Positions 41,779 through 48,748 of a stretch of DNA of 64,000 bases are shown here, piece after piece. The position numbers were made by a program, and so were the translations under genes. The notes beneath the pieces were generated by a model. The model had not been told where the DNA came from. It did no database searches and was given only the letters and a program-made list of their open reading frames with translations. This stretch comes from Clostridia bacterium (lineage in GTDB: Bacteria; Bacillota; Clostridia; Christensenellales; Aristaeellaceae): assembly GCA_017519405.1 (NCBI GenBank), contig JAFWSH010000005.1, positions 124,001 through 188,000 on the forward strand, read 5' to 3'. Position 1 is the first letter of the stretch, and every line of letters begins with the position of its first letter.

Positions 41779-42592
41779 GACGACTCCCTCCGCTGCCTTC
41801 CGTTTGCACCGGGCCGTTCAGCAGCTGTTCATAGATTTCCCGGTCCAGGTCCTTGAACACGTTGAACACCACCTGCATGCCGCTGCCGGTCTCCGCCTGC
41901 CAGCGCCGCACCGTCTCCACCGCGATCTCCGCCGCCCGCCGGTTGGGGAAGCAGAACACCCCGGTGGAGATGCAGCAGAAGGCGATGCCCGCCAGCCGGT
42001 TTTCCCGGGCCAGGTCCAGGCAGGCCCGGTAGCAGGAGGCCAGCAGCTGCTCGTGGGCCGGGGTCAGTTCCCCCTCCACGATGGGCCCCACGGTGTGGAT
42101 GATGTATTTGCAGGGGAGGTTGAAGCCCGGCGTGATCTTCGCCCGCCCCGCGGGCTCCGGGTGTCCCTGCTGTTCCATAAGCCGGCTCAAATGCAGCCGC
42201 AGCCCCACGCCGGCCCGGGAGCCGATGATGTTGTCGATGCAGTTGTGCAGGGGCTGGTAGCAGCCGGTCATGCCGCTGTTGGCCGCGTTGACGATGGCGT
42301 CGATGCGCAGGGTCGTGATGTCCCCCTGCCACAGGAACAGGCGGTCCGACATGGCGCAGGGGCGCAGCTTCGCCGCATCCGTGATCCCCCGGCTGCGGTT
42401 CTCCTCTGACAGATACGCGTCCTGCACCTGCAGGAACGCATCGTCCACAGGCGCCGCCTCCCGCACGTTCATCAGCGCCCGGAGCAGGTCCCTCTGCCGC
42501 TGCGCCTCCTCCGGGATCCCGACATCCTTGTACTGCGGATCCTCCGCCAGCAGGCGGCGGATCAGCCACAGCCGCTTTTCCTCCTGATTCAT
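41762..42592 (-). CDS. zinc-type macrodomain protein-ADP-ribose hydrolase
   Basis: Protein of 276 aa. The ATG at 42592 follows GGGGGAGGACAC. A helical N-terminal extension (LIRRLLAED, QRDLLRALMN) precedes the macrodomain starting at about residue 95. IDAIVNAANSGMTGCYQPLH then NCID gives the ADP-ribose pocket and the Cys-His-Cys metal site. Next come IIHTVGPIVEGEL and CCISTGVFCFPNRRAAEIAV. This is the macrodomain class linked to SirTM; it removes ADP-ribose from the modified carrier. First gene of the pair, 101 bp after coaBC on the same strand. Confidence 0.92.
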   Translation of the reverse strand: MNQEEKRLWLIRRLLAEDPQYKDVGIPEEAQRQRDLLRALMNVREAAPVDDAFLQVQDAYLSEENRSRGITDAAKLRPCAMSDRLFLWQGDITTLRIDAIVNAANSGMTGCYQPLHNCIDNIIGSRAGVGLRLHLSRLMEQQGHPEPAGRAKITPGFNLPCKYIIHTVGPIVEGELTPAHEQLLASCYRACLDLARENRLAGIAFCCISTGVFCFPNRRAAEIAVETVRRWQAETGSGMQVVFNVFKDLDREIYEQLLNGPVQTEGSGGSRHGQED

Positions 42593-42693
42593 GTGTCCTC
42601 CCCCGGCCGCCTTCTGCGGGGCGCCGCGCCGCTGTTGCTTTTCGGTGAAAAAACAGAGAGACCCGTCAGCGGCCTCCCTGTGCATTCCTGTGG

Positions 42694-43899
42694 TTATTGC
42701 CCGGCCCGCAGCGTCAGGACCCTGTCCAGGATCCGCTCCGCCACTTCCCGCTTGGTCATCATGGGCAGGGCTTCCTCCCCCTCCGCGGTGAGGAGGGTGA
42801 CGATGTTGGTATCCACATTGAAGCCGGCGCCGGGCCGGGTGACATCGTTGGCCACAATCAGGTCCAGCCGCTTTTTCGCCAGCTTTTCCGCCGCATGCTC
42901 CCCCAGGCGCTCCGTCTCGGCGGCGAAGCCCACCAGGGTCTGGCCGGGGCGCTTCATCCGGCCCACGGCGGCCGCCACGTCGGGGTTTTCCACCAGGCGC
43001 AGCACCAGGGCCTCCCCGCCGGCCTTCTTGATCTTCTGCTCCGCCACGGTCTCCGGGCGGTAGTCCGCCGGGGCGGCCGCCTGGATGATCACGTCCATTT
43101 CCCCGGCCCGGCCGGTGACGGCGTCGTAGAGGTCCCGGGTGGAGGTCACGTTCACCGTCTCCACCCCTGTGGGCTCCGGCGCCGTGGTGCAGCCCTTCAC
43201 CAGCAGCACTTGGGCGCCCCGGTCCCGGGCGGCCTCCGCCAAAGCGAAACCCATCTTGCCAGAGGAGTCGTTGCTGAGGAAGCGCACCGGGTCCAGCCGC
43301 TCCCGGGTGGCGCCGGCGGTGACCATCACCCGCAGCCCCGCCAGGTCCTGCACGGGCTCCAGCAGCTCCCGGATCCCGTCGGCGATGGCCTCTGGCTCGC
43401 TCATCCGGCCCGCTCCCTCGTCCCCGCAGGCGAGGAAACCGCCCTCGGGGCCGATGAAGTGCACGCCCCGGGCCTTCAGGGTCTCCACATTCTGCTGCGT
43501 GGCCGGGGCCGTCCACATGCCGGTGTTCATGGCCGGCGCGATGAGCAGGGGCGCCTTGGTGGCCAGGGCGGTGGTGGAGAGCATGTCGTCGGCGATGCCG
43601 CAGGCCAGCTTGGCGATGATGTTGGCCGTGGCTGGGGCGATGACGAAAAGATCCGCCGCCTTGGCCAGGGCGATGTGTTCCACCTCCCAGGTCTCCGGGC
43701 GGGCGAAGGTGTCGGTGACGACGGGGTGGTTGGACAGGGTCTCAAAGGTCAGCGGCGTCACAAACTGCGTGGCGTTGCGGGTCATGATGACATGGGTCTC
43801 CACGCCCCACTTGCGCAGCCGGGACGTGAGGGCGCAGGCCTTGTAGGCGGCGATGCCGCCGGTGACGCCCAGTACCACGCACTTCCCCTTCAGGCTCAT
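42694..43899 (-). CDS. coaBC: phosphopantothenoylcysteine decarboxylase / phosphopantothenate-cysteine ligase
   Basis: Protein of 401 aa. Start at ATG 43899 ([22 protein letters not shown]); the stop of rpoZ overlaps it as ATGA. The CoaC half (1-175) binds [36 protein letters not shown], and [11 protein letters not shown] with the catalytic Cys region following at [12 protein letters not shown]. The CoaB half (about 185-401) has [25 protein letters not shown] and the [11 protein letters not shown] block. Two consecutive steps of coenzyme A synthesis. Last gene of the yicC operon. Confidence 0.96.
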   Translation of the reverse strand: MSLKGKCVVLGVTGGIAAYKACALTSRLRKWGVETHVIMTRNATQFVTPLTFETLSNHPVVTDTFARPETWEVEHIALAKAADLFVIAPATANIIAKLACGIADDMLSTTALATKAPLLIAPAMNTGMWTAPATQQNVETLKARGVHFIGPEGGFLACGDEGAGRMSEPEAIADGIRELLEPVQDLAGLRVMVTAGATRERLDPVRFLSNDSSGKMGFALAEAARDRGAQVLLVKGCTTAPEPTGVETVNVTSTRDLYDAVTGRAGEMDVIIQAAAPADYRPETVAEQKIKKAGGEALVLRLVENPDVAAAVGRMKRPGQTLVGFAAETERLGEHAAEKLAKKRLDLIVANDVTRPGAGFNVDTNIVTLLTAEGEEALPMMTKREVAERILDRVLTLRAGQ

Positions 43900-44129
43900 A
43901 CTTCCCCGTGCTCCTCCTCGGCGCTCACCGTGTCGTAGGTGATGAGATCCCGGTCGATCTCCTCCACGGCGATGCGCAGCGGCTTGGTCTCCTGGTCGTG
44001 GGCGTCCATGATCATGGGCTGGGCGCCGGCCACCAGCTGCCGGCCGCGCTTGGCGGCCACCACCACCAGGGTGTAGCGGCTGTCCACATGGTTCAGCAGT
44101 TCCAGGACGTTGGGCTCGATAATGGACAT
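43896..44129 (-). CDS. rpoZ: RNA polymerase omega subunit
   Basis: Protein of 77 aa: EPNVLELLNHVDSRYTLVVVAAKRGRQLV, then KPLRIAVEEIDRDLITY. These are the conserved omega blocks that hold the beta-prime subunit. Located between gmk (24 bp upstream) and coaBC (4-bp overlap), the order usual in Firmicutes. Confidence 0.95.
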   Translation of the reverse strand: MSIIEPNVLELLNHVDSRYTLVVVAAKRGRQLVAGAQPMIMDAHDQETKPLRIAVEEIDRDLITYDTVSAEEEHGEV

Positions 44130-44153
44130 GGTTTCTCTCTCCTTCTCTGTCGG

Positions 44154-44759
44154 TCAGTCGTCCAGGACGACGGTGCAGCGGCTGTTGGCCATCTTCTCCG
44201 CCTCCACAATGGTCCGGAGGCACTCGAAGGAGCGCTCCGGCGGGGCATAGTTCACCAGGGTGTACTCATAGCGGGACATCTCCGCCACCTCGGCCCGGGC
44301 GTTGCCCAGCCGGGTCTCGATGGCCTCCGGCGTCTCGGTGCCGCGCCCTTCCAGGCGGGCCCGCAGCTCGGCGAAGGAGGGCGGCACCACGAAGACGCTC
44401 ACCACATCCACGCCCCCCGCCATCACCTGCCGGGCGCCCTGGACGTCGATGTCCAGCAGCACGTTCTCCCCGGCGGCCAGGATCTGCTCCACCTCGCTGC
44501 GCAGGGTGCCGTAGCGGTTGCCGTGGACCGTGGCGTACTCCAGGAAGGCCCCTTCCTCCACCAGGCGGTCGAAGGCCGCGTCGTCCATGAAGTGGTAGTG
44601 GACATCCTGCACCTCCCCGGGCCGGGGCGCCCGGGTGGTGGCGCTGACGGAGAAACGGAAGCTGGGGTCGTGGCTTATGAGCATCCCGGCCAGGGTGCCC
44701 TTTCCGGCCCCGGAAGGCCCCGAGAGCACCAGCAGCATGCCCTTGCGTATCTCTTTCAT
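44154..44759 (-). CDS. gmk: guanylate kinase
   Basis: Protein of 201 aa. P-loop LVLSGPSGAGKGTLAG near residue 10, GMP-binding SVSATTRAPRPGE near residue 37 and VHYHFMDD, then LLDIDVQGARQVM near residue 98 and VFVVPPSFAELRARLEGRGTE. Phosphorylates GMP to GDP with ATP. Its start overlaps the remA stop by 4 bp. Confidence 0.97.
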   Translation of the reverse strand: MKEIRKGMLLVLSGPSGAGKGTLAGMLISHDPSFRFSVSATTRAPRPGEVQDVHYHFMDDAAFDRLVEEGAFLEYATVHGNRYGTLRSEVEQILAAGENVLLDIDVQGARQVMAGGVDVVSVFVVPPSFAELRARLEGRGTETPEAIETRLGNARAEVAEMSRYEYTLVNYAPPERSFECLRTIVEAEKMANSRCTVVLDD

Positions 44760-45037
44760 TCCGTTTCTCCTTCCTCTGTCCCGTTTCTTCGGCCGGTCTC
44801 CCCCGGCTCCGCCAGCCGGGCCGCCAGTGTCTCCGGCTGCAGGGCGGAGAGCAGCAGATGGCCGCTGTCCAGGATCAGCACGGTGCGGGTCTTGCGCCCC
44901 GCGGTGGCGTCCACGGCGCGGCCCTCCTCCCGGGCCGACTGGATCAGCCGGCGGATGGGCGCCGCGTCGGCGTTCACCAGCGCCACCACCCGCTCCGCCA
45001 TCACCAGGTTGCCAAAGCCCGCGTTCAGCAGTCTCAT
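44756..45037 (-). CDS. remA: extracellular matrix regulator RemA (DUF370)
   Basis: Protein of 93 aa from the ATG at 45037 (MRLLNAGFGNLVMAERVVAL). The whole length fits DUF370: APIRRLIQSAREEGRAVDATAGRKTRTVLI, then HLLLSALQPETLAARL. In Bacillus RemA is a DNA-binding activator of biofilm matrix genes; here only the family and its classic position between yicC and gmk are shown. The ribosome site is moderate (ACAGGGGATGACAGG). The frame is open for 12 further codons upstream but these are not conserved in the family. The tail after residue 75 is Glu/Gly-rich. Confidence 0.93.
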   Translation of the reverse strand: MRLLNAGFGNLVMAERVVALVNADAAPIRRLIQSAREEGRAVDATAGRKTRTVLILDSGHLLLSALQPETLAARLAEPGETGRRNGTEEGETE

Positions 45038-45062
45038 CCTGTCATCCCCTGTCCGGCGGCCC

Positions 45063-45932
45063 TCACTCCACATTCTGTACCTGCTCCCGGAGCTTCTCGA
45101 TCTCGCTCTTGAGGGCCACCACCCGCCGGGCGATCTCCCCGTCGTTGGCCTTGGAGCCGATGGTGTTGGCCTCCCGGTTCATCTCCTGGATGATGAAGTC
45201 CAGCTTTTTTCCCGTCTCGCCCTCCGCCGCCAGGCAGGTCCTGAACTGGCCGATGTGGCTGAGGAGGCGGGAGAGCTCCTCGTCGATGCAGCTGCGATCC
45301 GCCAGCAGAGCCACCTCCTGGGCCAGCCGCTGGGGCTCCACCGGCTCCACAGGCAGCTGGGCCAGGCGGGCGGTGAGCCGTTCCCGGTAGTCCGCCGCCA
45401 CCCGGGGCGCCAGCTCCACAATCTCCTGCCGCAGGCTCTCCACCTCCAGCAGGTGTTCCGTCAGGTCCCGCCGCAGGCTTTCCCCCTCGGCGCGGCGCAT
45501 GTCGGTAAGGCGGTCCAGGGCATCGCCCAGGGCCCGGCCGAACAGGGCGGTGACCGTCTCCTCGTCCATGGCGGACTCCCGGGTGGTCAGCACGCCCTCC
45601 ATCCCCAGGAGGGCCTCCGTGGAGAGGCCGCCCGCCGCGCCGCAGGCCTGCAGGGCATCCGCCGCCGCCAGGTACTGCCGCGCCAGGGCCTCGTTCACCT
45701 CTACCGTCGTCTCCGACGCCTGCAGGGCCCGGACCGTGATCCAGCACTCCACATGGCCCCGCCGGAGGCCGCCGCCCAGGGTCTTGCGCAGGGGCTCCTC
45801 CAGGAAATTCAGGTTCCGGGGAAGGCGGCAGGCGATGTCCAGAAAACGGTGGTTGACGCTCTTGAGCTCCACCGTGACCTCCCAGTCCATGTCCGCGGCG
45901 GTGCCTCTGCCGCAGCCTGTCATGCTCTGCAA
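45063..45932 (-). CDS. yicC: YicC/YloC family endoribonuclease
   Basis: Protein of 289 aa. Likely start TTG at 45932 (reads MQSMTGCGRG), eight bases after GGAGG and matching the conserved family start; ATG at 45923 is the alternative. Blocks: ELKSVNHRFLDIACRLPRNL near residue 22, LRRGHVECWITV near residue 57, and the C-terminal DUF1732 end GKKLDFIIQEMNREANTIGSKA near residue 240. Family members cleave RNA. First gene of the yicC-remA-gmk-rpoZ-coaBC operon. Confidence 0.95.
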   Translation of the reverse strand: MQSMTGCGRGTAADMDWEVTVELKSVNHRFLDIACRLPRNLNFLEEPLRKTLGGGLRRGHVECWITVRALQASETTVEVNEALARQYLAAADALQACGAAGGLSTEALLGMEGVLTTRESAMDEETVTALFGRALGDALDRLTDMRRAEGESLRRDLTEHLLEVESLRQEIVELAPRVAADYRERLTARLAQLPVEPVEPQRLAQEVALLADRSCIDEELSRLLSHIGQFRTCLAAEGETGKKLDFIIQEMNREANTIGSKANDGEIARRVVALKSEIEKLREQVQNVE

Positions 45933-45965
45933 TGCCTGTTCCTCCTCCCGGTTGGTATCTCATAG

Positions 45966-45994
45966 ATTATAGCACAGGGGTGCATTTCGCGCAA
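45966..45994 (-). promoter_or_regulatory. promoter of the yicC operon
   Basis: On the minus strand TTGCGC (45989-45994), 17-bp spacer, perfect TATAAT (45966-45971), 33 bp before the TTG start. Confidence 0.75.
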
Positions 45995-45998
45995 CCGG

Positions 45999-46451
45999 TT
46001 ATTGCGCCGGCGTATCCGGCCGGATGAACAGCCCCCACACTCCTCCGGCCTCATTGGCGGCGCAGCCGAAGTCCCCGGGGCCGGCGGTCTCGCTCAGGAC
46101 CCGGACAATGGTCTGCATCACGGCAGATTTCCGGGGCTCCAGGGTGAACTCCCGGGGCAGGCGGAACTCGAAGGCCAGCTGTCCGCCGGGATGGCGGCGC
46201 GCAGGTGCCGCACCAGGGCCTCCTCCGAGGGGAAGGCCAGGCCGTGGGCCGCGTACCAGTCATAGCCGCCGGCAGCCCGGGGAAGGTCCCGGAGAGCGGG
46301 CCTGCGCCGCTGGAGGCTCTCCTCGTCGGACAGGCTGAAGTAGTCGTGCCGGATCAGCCCCGGGGCGCACAGGGCCATGTCCTGGGTGATGTCCATGTGG
46401 CGGAAGCCCCGGCACGTGCTGCCGGATCCACTCGATGGGGCCTTCGCTCAT
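45999..46451 (-). pseudogene. unknown gene of about 147 codons broken by two single-base frameshifts
   Basis: The start is ATG 46451 with GAGGAGGAAAAAGCGC in front, reading MSEGPIEWIRQHVPG. Near 46409 a GGGG run shifts the frame by one base and the protein continues as FRHMDITQDMALCAPGLIR ... GGYDWYAAHGLAF ... ALVRHLRAAIP. Near 46187 a CCC run shifts it back and it goes on GGQLAFEFRLPREF, AVMQTIVRVLSE, GDFGCAANEAGGVWGLFI, ending at a stop at 45999. The pieces join smoothly, so this was one gene. The two indels are in homopolymers: either a recent pseudogene or assembly errors. No family recognised. Confidence 0.8.
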
Positions 46452-46582
46452 GCGCTTTTTCCTCCTCAGGATGATCCTGAAACCATCATAGACGGTTTTC
46501 CCTGTTTGTCAAGAAAGCCCGGCGGACCGCCCCCCACAGGGCAGACACCGGGCCGGCGCCGCGCCCCCGGGTCCGGTTTTTG

Positions 46583-46611
46583 TTGACAGCATCCATGGGC
46601 GCTGGTATAAT
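46583..46611 (+). promoter_or_regulatory. consensus promoter of the 277-aa exported protein
   Basis: Perfect TTGACA (46583-46588), 17-bp spacer, perfect TATAAT (46606-46611), 63 bp before the start. Confidence 0.88.
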
Positions 46612-46674
46612 GGCCCCAACACCACGGGAACCACACGACCACCCCTTTTTCGACCGAAAGGAGCACGTGAAAGA

Positions 46675-47508
46675 ATGAAAAGACTGCTTGCCCTTCTCCT
46701 GGCCCTGGCCCTGCTGCTGGGTCTTTGTTCCGCGGGCGCCCTGGCTGAGGAGGCCGACGGCATCCCCGCCGGCAGCCGGGTCGCCTTCCCGGCCCCCGAG
46801 GGCTGGACCATCCTGCAGATCAACCCGGAGGACAATGCCAGCCTGGCCGCCATCAAGGGCGGCGAGGACGCCTCCGCCTTCCTTTTCTGCCCCTACATCA
46901 CCGTGATGTTTATGCCCCATGGCACCATGGTGCTGGACGCCCGGGAATTCACGGACTCCTCTGAGGACATCGAGCCCTTCTCCCTGGGGGGCTACGACTG
47001 GACCGGCTACAGCTATGAAAGCATGGGCATGGCCGGCATCAGCCTCACCTCCCGGGGGGACTTCGGCACCATCGTGGTCATGCTGGTGACCAAGCCCATG
47101 CTGGGCGGGGACGACAGCGAGCCCCTCACCCTGGCCGATCCCGACGTGCAGGAGATCATTTCCGGCATCCGGGTTCAGGCCACGGTGGAGGCAGACTGGG
47201 TGGTGTTCAACGAGGACGGCAGCGTGACGGTGCAGCTGCCCGGCCGGGAGGGCTACAGCTGGGGCCAGGGCGGCACCGGCAATTTCGTCCTTCAGGAGGG
47301 AGATCCCTTCCCGGAGTGCGAGGTGGAGGAGGAGGTCGGCGCAGACGCCTACACGGCCCGCATCACCATGCAGGGCGACGGCGTGATCAGCTGCAGCTTC
47401 TCCCTGTTCAACGACGAGGAGACCGCCATGGTGGCCGGGGTATCCATCCTCTGCCGGGACGGCAAGGCCGTCTCCCTCACCGACGCCTATCTGCGGGACG
47501 GCGAATAA
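46675..47508 (+). CDS. exported protein of unknown function, 277 aa
   Basis: Signal peptide MKRLLALLLALALLLGLCSA then GALAEEAD. The mature protein begins GSRVAFPAPEGWTILQINPED, which resembles the opening of PsbP/DUF1795-like exported domains. A second segment from about residue 165 (ATVEADWVVFNEDGSVTVQLPG) is acidic. No enzymatic motif. With a full-consensus promoter and a strong terminator, it is probably a well expressed single gene. Confidence 0.75.
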   Translation: MKRLLALLLALALLLGLCSAGALAEEADGIPAGSRVAFPAPEGWTILQINPEDNASLAAIKGGEDASAFLFCPYITVMFMPHGTMVLDAREFTDSSEDIEPFSLGGYDWTGYSYESMGMAGISLTSRGDFGTIVVMLVTKPMLGGDDSEPLTLADPDVQEIISGIRVQATVEADWVVFNEDGSVTVQLPGREGYSWGQGGTGNFVLQEGDPFPECEVEEEVGADAYTARITMQGDGVISCSFSLFNDEETAMVAGVSILCRDGKAVSLTDAYLRDGE

Positions 47509-47536
47509 CCCCCGCCGCATCCCCTTCGGAAAACAG

Positions 47537-47569
47537 GCCCTCCCGTCCGCCAAGGCCGGGAGGGCTTTT
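47537..47569 (+). terminator. terminator of the 277-aa exported protein gene
   Basis: Perfect 9-bp stem GCCCTCCCG (47537-47545) / CGGGAGGGC (47557-47565) followed by TTTT. Confidence 0.85.
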
Positions 47570-47581
47570 CTGCTGCCGGGG

Positions 47582-47660
47582 TCAGCGCTCAATGTATACG
47601 TCCATCTCCCTCACCCGGCCGTCCCGGACAGCCCGGGCCGGGGCCTCCGGCGGTGTGCCT
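47582..47660 (-). pseudogene. C-terminal scrap of a second GH94-type phosphorylase
   Basis: The minus frame reads TPPEAPARAVRDGRVREMDVYIER and stop. The 1019-aa phosphorylase ends TLPETTARAVRDGRVREMDVFIRR. At DNA level 28 bases in a row are identical (47601-47628 region versus 48768-48795 region). The rest of this second copy is absent; the LRR gene occupies its place. Confidence 0.75.
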
Positions 47661-47665
47661 CCCCG

Positions 47666-48721
47666 TCACTCGTCCCGGTCCCGGAAGATGCAGTCGATGT
47701 GTTGGGTCCAGCAGTATCTGTGGGCGAAGGTGCCCCAGTCGGCGGCGATGTGCAGGACGGGGCAGCCATCGAAGGCCCCGTGGCCGATCTCCGTCACGCT
47801 GCGGGGCATCAGCACCAGATCCAGGCTGGGGCAGCCGCAAAACGCGCCGTCCCCGATGGCCGTGACACCCTCCGGGATCGACACCAGCGCCAGACGCTCA
47901 CAGCCGGCGCACAGGCCGAACGGGATCCGGTCAACGCCCTCCGGGATCAGCATGGACCCAAGCGCATCGCAGTCGGCGAAGGCATACCTTCCCAGCGCCC
48001 TCAGACCCCCGGGGAGCTGGATCTCCGTCAGGCCGCTCCTGCAGAAGGCGATGCTGCCGATCTCCATCACGCTGTCGGGTATGCCGACCCGTGTCAGCCG
48101 TCTGCAGCGGTAGAAGGCGCTGCCGCCGATCACCCGGGTGCCCTCCACGATATCGTACTCCGTCGCCTCCGGATTCCGGGGATAGCTGACCAGCCGCCGG
48201 TCCGGCCGGCTGTACAGCGCCTCGCCGTCCAGCTTCAGGACAGGGTGGCCCGGCGCAAGGCGGATCCTCTTCAGCACCGGACAGCCGCAGAAGGGGTTGT
48301 CGCCGACCAGGGCGACGCTGTCGGGGATCGTTATCTCCGTCATGGCGCAGCCGGTAAAGGCGCCGCTGCCGATGCGGGTCACGCCCCCGGGGATCGCGAT
48401 GTCCTTCAGCTGCCGGCAGTCCGCAAAGCACTCGTCCGGAATCTCCTCCAGGCCGGCGGGGAGCCTGACCGATACCAGGCGGCGGCATTTCGCAAAGGCC
48501 CGGGGCCCCAGGCGGCGCACAGGATCGGGAATCGTCACCGATGTCAGGCTGTTCCTGCCCTGGAACGCCTCCTCCCCCACGGCGGTGACCGTCAGGCCGT
48601 CCAGCCGCTCGGGGATCGACGCCTCTTCCACGTCGCCGGGGCATTCCCGGATCTGTGCCGTGCAGTCCGCCAGGCGCACATAGCCCCAGCCGCCGGAGCA
48701 CTGGATTTCTTCTTCTCTCAC
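47666..48721 (-). CDS. leucine-rich repeat protein (BspA/LRR_5 type)
   Basis: Protein of 351 aa, GTG start after AAGGAGAGAGCCT. About ten BspA-type repeats of ~23 residues follow the form SVTIPDPVRRLGPRAFAKCRRL, such as AIPGGVTRIGSGAF, TIPDSVALVGDNPF, GIPDSVMEIGSIAF, SIPEGVTAIGDGAF and MPRSVTEIGHGAF. There is no signal peptide, transmembrane helix or wall anchor, unlike the surface-exposed BspA proteins. It lies 27 bp after the phosphorylase gene on the same strand and just before a scrap of a duplicate phosphorylase. Function unknown; such repeats usually mediate binding. Confidence 0.88.
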   Translation of the reverse strand: MREEEIQCSGGWGYVRLADCTAQIRECPGDVEEASIPERLDGLTVTAVGEEAFQGRNSLTSVTIPDPVRRLGPRAFAKCRRLVSVRLPAGLEEIPDECFADCRQLKDIAIPGGVTRIGSGAFTGCAMTEITIPDSVALVGDNPFCGCPVLKRIRLAPGHPVLKLDGEALYSRPDRRLVSYPRNPEATEYDIVEGTRVIGGSAFYRCRRLTRVGIPDSVMEIGSIAFCRSGLTEIQLPGGLRALGRYAFADCDALGSMLIPEGVDRIPFGLCAGCERLALVSIPEGVTAIGDGAFCGCPSLDLVLMPRSVTEIGHGAFDGCPVLHIAADWGTFAHRYCWTQHIDCIFRDRDE

Positions 48722-48748
48722 AGGCTCTCTCCTTCCCGGCGTCCCGGT

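Noticed and set aside
41762-43516. Very long reading frame joining the macrodomain gene to sequence antiframe of coaBC
   Set aside because: The macrodomain gene has a clear ATG and ribosome site at 42592; the upstream part is out of frame with coaBC and has no domain.
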